From contig OW121742.1 of assembly GCA_933228675.1 (NCBI GenBank), positions 16,942,489 through 17,006,488 of the forward strand: a DNA stretch of 64,000 bases, given 5' to 3'. Within the stretch, counting starts at the first letter, position 1, and every line of letters begins with the position of its first letter. The DNA comes from Stomorhina lunata (lineage: Eukaryota; Arthropoda; Insecta; Diptera; Rhiniidae). Position numbers and translations under genes: made by a program. Positions 1-9,439 of the stretch are shown here, piece by piece. The notes beneath the pieces were generated by a model, which did not search any database, was not told where the DNA came from, and was given only the letters and a program-made list of their open reading frames with translations.

Positions 1-835
1 TTAAATTTCTAACAATATACAACTGATACAAAACCTTGTGAATTGAACAAATATTACTTTCTTATATCGGGTGAACTTTTAAGAGCTTTCAGATTTGATT
101 ACAAAAAACACATACAATTTCGAGAAAAATGTTTCATACGATAAGTCCACTTTTGACATACTTTCTCCACACTATTGGCTGGTATCTCAAGAATATTTTT
201 TTTTTAATTGTCTTGCATTGCGCCAACAGTTACGGACTTGTCCCTATATATTTCAGTCTTAACATAGCCCGACAAAAATTTTCTAGAGGCTTTAAATTAA
301 ACTATCTAGTGGGTACAAATCGTCTACTAAACATAACATATTTTGTGTGCCCGGGTTCGTGCTCCAGTCACGTCAACATCAATTTCTACAGTATTAACAC
401 GCCGTCGATGTAAAAAGTAATAAAATGGGTGTAGAACAAAAAACTTAAAATAATGCGTCTAAATAACAGTCTCCTGTCTCTACTATCACATCTTCAGACA
501 ATTTTTGCTAGAGTGTTGTTTCTCTTTATAAAATATCATCATCCAACTTTGCTACCTCCCATTTATCAAAAGTAAGTCGTTGTGATAGGTCGTGTGTCTT
601 CAATCCTTGCACCAGCTCATTAAGAACCACACGGATCTTTGAAGATGATCGACCCAGAAGTAACTTTCTCTACTGTCAAACAGGTCAGAGCAATGGAATC
701 TTCTTCTCAGCTCTCACACAATGTTCTGTCATGAATTCATTCTCTTTAGCAGTATGAGATTGCAAGTTGCTACAGATTTTGCTTCATCTGGAATTTGTTA
801 GCTGATCCCAAGTCTTTCTAACTCGCCTGCTCTGC
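1..835. other. AT-rich DNA, no gene recognised
   Basis: No domain, RNA gene or repeat was recognised. A 94-codon open frame at 129-413 on the plus strand has no family resemblance and is treated as chance. Confidence 0.5.
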
Positions 836-1980
836 AGTGGCCTGCACTTTTGAGTCATCTCGTTGAGTGATCTGTGGCAATTCTGACCATTTCCTTTAAT
901 TCATTAAGAAAATTTAATATATTTGTCTTTATTGTTGTGATGCCTCCTCAATGGCAAGATTTTTGGTCTAAGAAACACTAGAGTGCGATGTAGCTGTGGG
1001 TCTTCTGAGTCATCTTGTTGAGAGATTTGCGGCAATCCTGAGCTATTTTTGAATTCAGGAATAAAGTATTTATACCTTTATGTCTTATCCTCTTAATGTC
1101 CACAGAAACACTAAAGTGACTCAGTAATTTAGCTGATATATAGCTATAGGTCTTCTGAGTCATCTTGTTGAGAGATCTGAGTCATCTTGTTGGTTTGATG
1201 CTGAATTCTGAAAGGAAATAGAATATATTTATTTATTAATATATTTTTTGAGGGCCAAAATTTTGGTCTGAGAACCATTTGAGTAATCCTATAATTTGGG
1301 TGCGATGTGGCTTCTGAGTCATCTTGTTGAGAGATCTGTCGCTAATGTTGAATGCAGGAAGGAAATTTTTTTATTTCCATTGTTGTGCTGCCTCCTTAAT
1401 GGCCAGATAAAAACAAGAGTGATCCGGCAACTTAGGCAATATAGCTGTAGGTCTTCTGAGTCATCTTGTTGAGAGATCTGATGCAATCCTAGACTGATGT
1501 TGAATTCAGAAAGGGAATAGAATAAATTGATGCATCTATATATTTATTTATATATATTTTGAGGGCCACAATTTTGGTCTGAGAAACATTAGAGTGATCC
1601 GGTAATTTAGGTGTGATATACCTGCTGATCTTCTGAGTCATCTCGTTGAAAGCTCTGAGGCAATCCAGGACTGATGTTGAGTTAAGGAAGTAAGTAGAAT
1701 TTATCCCCATTGATGCACTCTATCTTTTTAATGTCCAGAAAAACACTAGAGTAAACCGGTAATTTGGGTGTGATATAACTGTAGGTCTTCTGAGTCATCT
1801 CGTTGAGAAATCTGAGGAAATCCTGGGCTAATGTTGAATTCAGAATGAAAGTAAATTTTGTCTGAATTTTGGTCTGAGAAACACTTGAGTGATCCGGTAC
1901 TTGAGTTACGTTATACACATGAATATGGTAAAGTGGGTAAACCCGATTATAGAGTCGAAAGCTATCAGCGTAGGACAAAG
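836..1980. repeat. Tandem repeat, unit about 155 bp, seven diverged copies
   Basis: The phrase GAGTCATCT followed by YKTTGA recurs at 852, 1007, 1157, 1316, 1458, 1635 and 1792, spaced 142-177 bp. Each unit also carries a GAATTCAG segment, a GGTCTGAGAA segment and a segment like AGAGTGATCCGGTAA. The copies are diverged and carry indels, so this is an old array. Short minus-strand open frames across it repeat a peptide phrase (NSTxxxD...NEMTQK) once per unit; this follows from the DNA repeat. Confidence 0.85.
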
Positions 1981-2661
1981 ATAGTTATCGGAAAAGAATT
2001 TAAAGCTGTTGTATACTCGTAAACAATCTACAGTAGAATTAGTCAGTAGATTGTCTTGTTGAAGAAATTATACAAATCTGTTTACAAAATCCGAAGATAT
2101 AGTCAAAAAAGTAAAAGCGCTTTTTGCTAATGCGTTAATTACACTGTGCTAGTTAAAAAAAAAAACGACAATAGGGAGACCTAGTGGGTTTTTTAGGCTA
2201 GCTCTAGTTTTCGAGAGCCAAGCTAAAATTTTTTTTTTTTGCAAACAAAAAGTTCCTGAAAGAAAATTTTGTTGTCGAATTTCAGTTTTTTTACTTAATA
2301 GTTTTCGAGTTACTCGAATATTTATTGCGCAACCTCCTCCATTTTTTTTATAACGCTATATCTCGAAAACACAATTAGCACCCATGAATTTAGCATTTTT
2401 GATTTAGTTTTACCCACTAGTTCCCTCGTTTGTCGGGAAAAAAAAGTTATCCAAATCGAGCAGAGTGTTATTATAGGACAGACTAGAGGGGCGAAGAGCT
2501 TTTTGAAACATACGTTTTCTTCCTTAATAGATTTTAAAGTTGTAACAAAAAGTCAATAGTTTTATATCTTTAGAGGAACTTTGTTGATGAAATCATTTAA
2601 ATCGGATTTTAAATTAATGAGATATGAACAAAAAAAAAAGTAAAAATATTATAAAAATTAA
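1981..2661. other. AT-rich DNA left of a mariner-type element
   Basis: No gene is seen. The stretch around 2330-2480 is richer in G/C than its surroundings and may be a fragment of an unrecognised dispersed repeat. Confidence 0.4.
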
Positions 2662-2665
2662 TATC

Positions 2666-2697
2666 GGTTGTTTTTTATTGAGGTATAGAACTTTAAG
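2666..2697 (+). repeat. Left terminal inverted repeat of the mariner-type element
   Basis: It pairs with 3559-3590 with five mismatches; the longest shared run is GAGGTATAGAACTTT. Confidence 0.85.
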
Positions 2698-2775
2698 TTG
2701 GCATCACTTTTTTAACTGGCACCCATTTTGTCAGCTGTCAAGTGATTAATATTTAGTTTGGTTTGCCATTTCATC

Positions 2776-3486
2776 ATGAACAGGTTGACAAAAGAACAAC
2801 GCTTGCAAATCGTGCAAATTTATTTCGAAAATAATGGTTCAGTTCGCGAAGTTTACCGCAAGCTCCGTCCATTTTATGGTCGACATAATCGTCCATCAGA
2901 GCAATTAATTCGGTTAACCATGGATCGTTTTCGCACTACGTTTACTCTATGTGATAATACGCATCCGCAGCGACGTCGAATAGTGCGCACCGAAGAAACA
3001 ATTGCCGCTGTAAATCAAAGTGTTGAAGAGGACCCGAATGAATCGATTCGCCACCGTGCACTGCAATTGGAGCTTTGTCCATCAACTTTATGGAAGATTT
3101 TGCGCAAAGATCTTAGCTTGCGACCTTACAAGATCCAGCTTGTGCAAGAATTAAAGCCGCGAGACCGTGCAATGCGTCGTGATTTTGGTGTATGGACCGA
3201 AAATGAGATTGATCTCGATGCTGAATTTCATCGCAAATTGGTCAATTGGCCACCAAGATCGTGCGATTTGACACCACTGGATTATTTTCTTTGGGGATAT
3301 GTGAAGTCGCTCGTCTACACTAACAAACCAGAAACGTTAGGGGACTTGGAAGCCAACATTCGTGGCGTTATTGCCAACATACGGCCCCATATGCTCGAAA
3401 AAGTTGTTGAAAATTGGACCTGTAGAATTGGCTTTATTCGAGCCACCCGCGGCGGCCACATGCCCGAAATCATATTTAAACATTAA
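2776..3486 (+). pseudogene. Mariner-type transposase lacking its catalytic core (in-frame deletion)
   Basis: This would be the DNA-binding part of a Tc1/mariner-type transposase, an enzyme that binds the element ends and cuts and joins them in the nucleus. Translation from the ATG at 2776 (MNRLTKEQR) gives 236 residues; an upstream in-frame ATG at 2758 is less like family starts. Residues 1-55 and 72-125 look like two helix-turn-helix modules of the DUF4817/mariner type. Near residues 150-157 the text jumps from the FGVW linker to VNWPPRSCDLTPLDYF, the region of the third catalytic acid. The stretch that should carry the first two aspartates is absent, although the frame stays open and the C-terminus looks complete. 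Relatives are roughly 340-350 residues (general knowledge), so about 110 are missing. A possible AATAAA signal lies at 3507-3512. Transposition activity is very unlikely; DNA binding may survive. Confidence 0.85.
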
Positions 3487-3558
3487 TGGCATAAAATTAT
3501 CCTTCCAATAAAGCCAAATTGATGGACATTAAAACGATTATCTTGTGTTTTATTTCAA

Positions 3559-3590
3559 TTCAAAGTTCTATACCTCTAAAAAAAACACCC
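3559..3590 (-). repeat. Right terminal inverted repeat of the mariner-type element
   Basis: Inverted partner of 2666-2697, followed by AT and then the flanking TA at 3593-3594. Confidence 0.85.
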
Positions 3591-3594
3591 ATTA

Positions 3595-4919
3595 TAAGCA
3601 CAATTCATAACATATTGTATGATTTAAATAAATGTTCTTATATATTATAGCAATACATTTTATTATTTATTATACAACATTAAATCTAGTAATTAATTTA
3701 AATTCATTAAATGCTTTATCAAAACTTCATACAACCCATACGACGGCTTGTGAATTGTGCAAAGGAATTTTCCATAAACTTCAAAAAATGCAGGAAATGT
3801 TGTGGAAAAATCTGAAATTAATTTAATGATTGTGGCTGGAGGATGAAAATTAAAGTTTTATGGATTCAAATTTTAAAAAGGAAGGAAAACTAAAGAAATC
3901 CAAATATTTTTCATGTGATCATAGTTTATTATATCACAGAGAATATGAGAAAAAAATGACAGTAGAAAATTTTTCTTAAATTTCTTCTAAACATTTTTCC
4001 TTTTTCTTTTTAATATTTCTCCAAACATTTAACTTTCAAACGTTGCTAGAAAAATATTAACTTATACAATTTTTTCTCCTTCGTTCGTTTCATATTTAAT
4101 TTATATTGCCTTCAACCATTTAAAATATGATCCATGTCATGTCATTCATTGTTTGAGCATAACCTTACAAATGCATCACAAAAGGAAGAAGAATTTAATA
4201 TGCAAAACACAACAAAAAAGCTAAAAAATATATATATATATATGAAGAAAAGTTTATAAACAATTTATAAACATACGTCAACATCTTGAAAAAAAATTTA
4301 AACAAAAAAATTGAGAAACAAAGAAAGATACATTCATATACATTTTGTATGACGCCTCCTGCTATGCATCTGGATGTATAGTATCCTTTTGCTTTTGTTT
4401 GTATAAGTCAAACTATAACAGAGTCAGACTGAGAGAAAGAGACATTCTAAAATGAGTAGTAAAGAGGCTCATTTAAGGTTCTCGACTTTTGAAGAGCTTT
4501 ATTAAGTTAATGAACATAAAATAAAGCTATATCAGTCTTCATTAAGACCCCGACCGCGGTCGCTTATACTATTTTACTATATTATTATATTTTACAAAAT
4601 ATTACAAAGTAAAAGAGAAATACTGAAAAATGGCAAGAGAAGAGACTCAGCAAAGAACTGCCCGTGGGCGCTTATACGTTTTTCCTCTCACATATTTGCT
4701 CATAATCGAAGTTGAGACAAAAATCTTGAAGCTGCCGTAAAATCTAGAGACAAGCATTATTCGAAGATCTATAGCCTAATTTCTCTAGATTATCTTTGCT
4801 GAAGAAATCATTTATATCGGTTTATTAATTATAAAGATATGAACATTAATACAAACACGCTTAGGGATAAAAATTACACTCAAACAAGTTTTGATCAAAA
4901 TCATGGTTAGGGGAAAAAT
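3595..4919. other. AT-rich DNA without a recognised gene
   Basis: Holds a short (TA)n run near 4228-4242 and a GC-rich 12-bp palindrome, CGACCGCGGTCG, at 4551-4562. The motif CGCTTATAC follows the palindrome and recurs about 0.1 kb downstream. An open frame at 3632-3826 has no recognisable similarity. Confidence 0.45.
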
Positions 4920-7226
4920 CTTAAAGCTGCTATAAAAATAAGAATTTTTTTAAAAATGTTCTTTAAAAACAAGAAATTTTTCTATAAAAATTAGATATTT
5001 GAAAAATTTTCTTTAAAATTATGAAGTTTTTTGAGTTTTTTTTTTTTAATTAAGAAGTTTTTTTAAAAATGTCCTTTGAAAATAAGAAATTTTTGAAAAA
5101 TTTTCTATAAAAATAAGAAATTTTTGAACAATTTTCTAAAAAATAAAAATTTTAAAAAATTTCCTTTATCAAACATTTTTATGTAAAAATTTGTCTATCA
5201 AACATTTTTCTCTACAAAATTATTTTATCAAAAATGTTCCTGTAGAAAATTTTTTTATCAAAAATTTTTCTATAGAAAATTTTTTTATCAAAAATGTTTT
5301 TATAGAAAATTTTTTTAAAAACTTTTCTATAGAAATTTATTTCTTTTAATTTTTCCATAGACAATTTTTTTATAGAATTTTTTTTTTATCAAAAATTTTT
5401 CTATACAAACTTTTTATCAAAAATTTCTCTATCGAAAAGTTTTTTTTATAAAAAATTTTTCTATCGAAAAGTTTTTTTTATTAAAAATTTTTCTATCGAA
5501 AAGTTTTTTTATCAACAATTTTTCTATAGAAAATTTTGTTTTTATCAACAATTTTTCTATAGAAAATTTTGTTTTTATCAACAATTTTTCTATAGAAATT
5601 TTTTTATCAAAAATTTTTCAATTCAAAATTTTCTAAAGAAAAAATTTTTAATAAAAAATGTTTCTATTAAAAATTTTTCATCAAAAATTTTTCTATAGAA
5701 AATTTGTTTATTCAAAATTTTTTCTTTAGAAAATTTTTTTATCAAAAATTTTTCTATAGAAAATGTTTTTATCAAAAATTATTTATAGAAAATTTTTTAA
5801 TTAAAAATTTTTCTATAGAAATTTTTTTTATCAAAAATTTTTCTATTGAAATTTTTTTATCAAAAATTTTTAAAAAATTTTCTATAAAGTTAAAAAATTG
5901 TTAACAAATTTCTTTTAAAAATAATACATTTCTATAAAAATAAAAAACTTTTGAAAAAATTCCTATAAAAATAAGAAATTTTTTAAAAATTTCCTATTAA
6001 AATACGAAATTTTTGAAAAACTTCCTGTAACAATAACAAATTTTTGAAAAATTTCCTATAAAAATAAGAAATTTTTGAAAAATTTCCTATAAAAATAAGA
6101 AATTTTTGAAAAATTTCCTATAAAAATAAGAAATTTTTGAAAAATTGATTATAAAGATAAGACATTTTTGAAAAATTTCATATAAAAATAAGAAATTTTT
6201 TAAAAATTCCATATAAAAATAAGAAATATTTGAAAAATTTTTTATAAAAATAAGATATTTTGAAAAATTTCCGCTAAAAAAATAATTTTTGAAATATTTC
6301 CTATAAAAATAAGACATTTTTAATAAATTTCCTATAAAAATAAGTAATTTTTGAAAATTTTCCTATAAAAAAAAAAAAAAAATTATTGAAAAATTTCCTA
6401 TGAAAATAAGAAATTTTTTAAAAATTTTCTATAAAAATAAGAATTTTTGAAAAATTTCCTAAACAAAATAAGAAATATTTGAAAAACTTCCTAAAAAAAT
6501 AAGAAATTTTTGAACAAATTCCTAAAAAAATAAATTTTTCATTAATTTATTAATAAAATAAGAAATTTTTGAAAAATTTCCTGTAAAAATTATAAATTTT
6601 TGAAAAATAAGAAAATTTTGAATAATTTCCTATAAAAGTAAGAAAATTTTTAAAAATTTCCTTTGAAAAAAAAAAATTTTTTGAAAAATTTTCTATAAAA
6701 ATAAAAAAATTTTGAAAAATTTTGTATAAAAATAAGAAATTTTTGAAAAATTTTCTATAAAAATAAGAATTTTTTGAAAAATTTCCTATAAAAATAAGAA
6801 ATTTTTGAAAAATTTTCTATAAAAATAAGAATTTTTTGAAAAATTTCCTAAAGAAATAAGAAATTTTTGAAAAATTTACTAAAAAAAATAAATTTTTCAA
6901 TAATTTCCTACAAAAATTAGAAAGTTTTGAAAAATTTCCTATAAAAATAAGAAATTTTTGAAAAATTTCCTATAAAAATAATAAATTTTTGAAAAATTTC
7001 CTATAAAAATAATAAATTTTTGAAAAATTTCCTATAAAAATAAGAAATTTTTGAAAAATTTCCTATAAAAATAAGAAATTTTTGAAAAATTTCCTATAAA
7101 AATAAGAAATTTTTGAAAAATTTCCTATAAAAATAAGAAATTTTTGAAAAATTTCCTATAAAAATAAGAAGTTTTTGAAAAATTTCCTATAAAAATAAGA
7201 CATTTTTTTGAAAATTTCCTATAAAA
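4920..7226 (+). repeat. Minisatellite array, 30- and 31-bp A/T units
   Basis: Three blocks are seen: diverged 31-bp units (about 4920-5160); roughly 30-bp units built on CTATAGAAAATTTTTTTATC (about 5160-5880); and 31-bp units built on AAGAAATTTTTGAAAAATTT plus CCTATAAAAAT (about 5880-7226). Copies near 7020-7200 are almost identical, so part of the array is young. The LTR retrotransposon at 7227 interrupts the last block, which resumes at 16973. Confidence 0.95.
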
Positions 7227-9217
7227 TGTTACGCGCCGGTTTTATGTTTACAAATAATAAAAATTCTGATAGATATGTTTTAGAGGTAAATGAAGGTTTC
7301 AGCGGCATGATAGCTTGAGTCCGGCTAGAATATTAGTGGCAGTGGTTCTTAACCCATTTCCCTATGCGCTGTAACATATAACCCACTCCTCATGCCAAAT
7401 ATAACTACCAAAGAGTGGGCCAAAAATAGTTGAATTAGAAAGTATCTAGATATATTTCAATAAAAACCATGGCAAGGTATGCGCCATGTAGGGTACACTC
7501 ATTCCCACCCTTGTCTTCACACCGTGACAACCAATATACCCTGAGCTTTTGAAAGTTGTCCCTAAGATTACATGACTTTACCTATTTGTAAGTAAACCTC
7601 ATTGTTGTTGTTATTCCCCAAAAATTTAACAATTTAAAGATTCATTTTCTTTCTAGTAATTCAAAAAGATAAAAATTTATTGATATGAATGAAATTAATA
7701 ATAATAATAAGAAATAATAATAACAAAATAGGTAAGCTACATATTTGAGCAAGACTAACTTTATGACTGATTATAACAAAATATTAATGATATTTAAAAG
7801 AGCATTATGGGACAATATAAAATCGGACTGACTTGGACAGAGAGTAATTAAATTATAAAAGTAAATTCAATAATAATATTGTTTTTGTTATTACTTACAA
7901 AACTTGAATTTTTATTTGGTTGTGTTCCATTCACTAGTTCCTCTTGGTGGGCCCAGCAACATAGGAAATCCGTGATGTGATGTTTTCTTTTTTCTGATTT
8001 TTTTGTTTAAGTTTTGAATATGTTTTTGTAAGTAATATGTTAATATGTATGTAAAATTTTAAAGATATGTAAAAATTTCAGATACTTTATACACTCGAAA
8101 AAAAAGTTAGTGATAATTAATAAGTATAAGGTAGTTTAATTTTTTGTTAAAAAATATTTAGTAAATAATTTTAGATAATTTTTGTATATAAAAAAAAATA
8201 TTTATGTATATGAGTCGAATGAAATATTTTTATACAATAAATATTAAAATTTTAAGTATTTACGAGTAGTCTCAGAATTAACTTAGCAATTTAAGTAGTT
8301 CTTATCGATTACGAAATGTAATAATTAGCAAAATAGTTAATATAAATTAGATTTATAATTGGTAAATAGGAAAATATAGTAGTTTTATACAACAAAATTT
8401 AATTGGTTTCGGGTACTAATAATATTTTAAGAAAATGTTCCTGATTAAAGGTAAAAAAACACGTGATTTGATGGCTATGCAATTTGAAGTCCAATGCGAC
8501 AACTCACAACCAAGGTTATGTTAGGGACGTCACCATATATAACTTCATTAGGATAAAGGAAACGGCCTCAATCTGGAGCCTAGCTCCAGGACAACCAATT
8601 TTTTTTGCCTTAAAGCAAAACCTTTTACATGTGTATGATGCGATCCTGAATAAATTGGTTTTATTTTAATTTTAAAATTTTCACAAGAAATTATATAATA
8701 CTAATTAATACCTTTTGATTTTTTTTTTTACTTCGCTCTATGTTCGGCAATACTGCACAAAATTATAAAAATGTGTTTTAGCACTTAGGTAATGTTTAAT
8801 ATTAATGTTTTAATATTAAGAATTTTTCAAAATTGTAAAAAAAAATTCTCCGTAATTTTTTTTTTTTTGTTTAAACGCTATTGACTGTACACTGATAAAT
8901 GATCTTGAATTTGTGGATAGACAAGAATTTGGCTAAATATGACCTCTAAAAAGGTGATGATTTTGGGTACAAAATCAATGAATTAAAAAGAAATGTTTAA
9001 TTATTTATGATACTCAATTGTCTTTCTGTTTGCAAAATAAAGACAAAAAATTTTAACTAGCGGTAACTGGTATCTCTCTGAGCATATTGATATCTTACTA
9101 CAATTCAGGTACACGAAAACGGTTGTAGATGTGACTGCAAAAGAAATATATCGCATGCGATATCAAAAAAAAATGCAACCCAATGAACAATACAAATTCT
9201 CGACAAAAATCGTTACA
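7227..9217 (-). repeat. 3' LTR of the gypsy-type element
   Basis: Starts TGTTACGCG and ends CGTTACA on the plus strand; 1991 bp, matching 14983-16972 apart from one T in a homopolymer near 8867. A short plus-strand open frame at 8484-8669 occurs in both LTR copies and is not considered a gene. No clear polypurine tract is seen next to it, at about 9218-9240. Confidence 0.95.
9148..9163. promoter_or_regulatory. 16-bp perfect palindrome in the LTR U3
   Basis: ATATCGCATGCGATAT is self-complementary and lies about 55-70 bp inside the U3 end of the LTR (same in the other copy at 16903-16918). This is a plausible site for a dimeric protein; no factor is identified. Confidence 0.4.
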
Positions 9218-9439
9218 AAACTGCTTTATTTTTATATTTATTAATGTAAAAATGAACAGGAAAAAAAAAATTTTTGTGACATAGAAAGAAGGCAAAAGAA
9301 TAATTTACTATAATTGGAAAATAGAACTGAACTTAGCCAATACGCAGGATACAATAACAATAAGGATTACAATGAAATGCAATTTTTATTATTTGATGAT
9401 TTAACCCTGTGTGGCACGACCCACAAAAGCCGGGCTAGA

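Larger units (their letters stand above)
2664..3592 (+). mobile_element. Tc1/mariner-superfamily element, internally deleted
   Basis: Terminal inverted repeats of about 32 bp lie at 2666-2697 and 3559-3590 and match at 27 of 32 positions, sharing the core GAGGTATAGAACTTT. A TA dinucleotide sits two bases outside each repeat (2662-2663 and 3593-3594), as expected for TA target-site duplication in this superfamily. The 0.93-kb length is short for the superfamily, and the single open frame inside lacks most of the DDE domain. The element is therefore a non-autonomous deletion derivative that could move only with a transposase supplied in trans. Confidence 0.85.

Noticed and set aside
129..413. 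94-codon plus-strand open frame
   Set aside because: No recognisable domain, no supporting splice or promoter context; expected by chance.
5704..6317. Open frames rich in Phe, Lys, Ile and Asn in the arrays (also near 18.8, 20.9, 32.4-33.0, 41.6-43.1, 48.0, 55.7 and 60.7 kb)
   Set aside because: They simply translate the minisatellite units and occur on both strands.
8484..8669. 61-codon open frame present in both LTRs (also 16240-16425)
   Set aside because: Duplicated only because the LTR is duplicated; on the strand opposite to the element's genes and without a known family.
9218..9439. Possible env gene of the retrotransposon
   Set aside because: Only about 220 bp remain between the pol stop and the 3' LTR, with no envelope-like frame.
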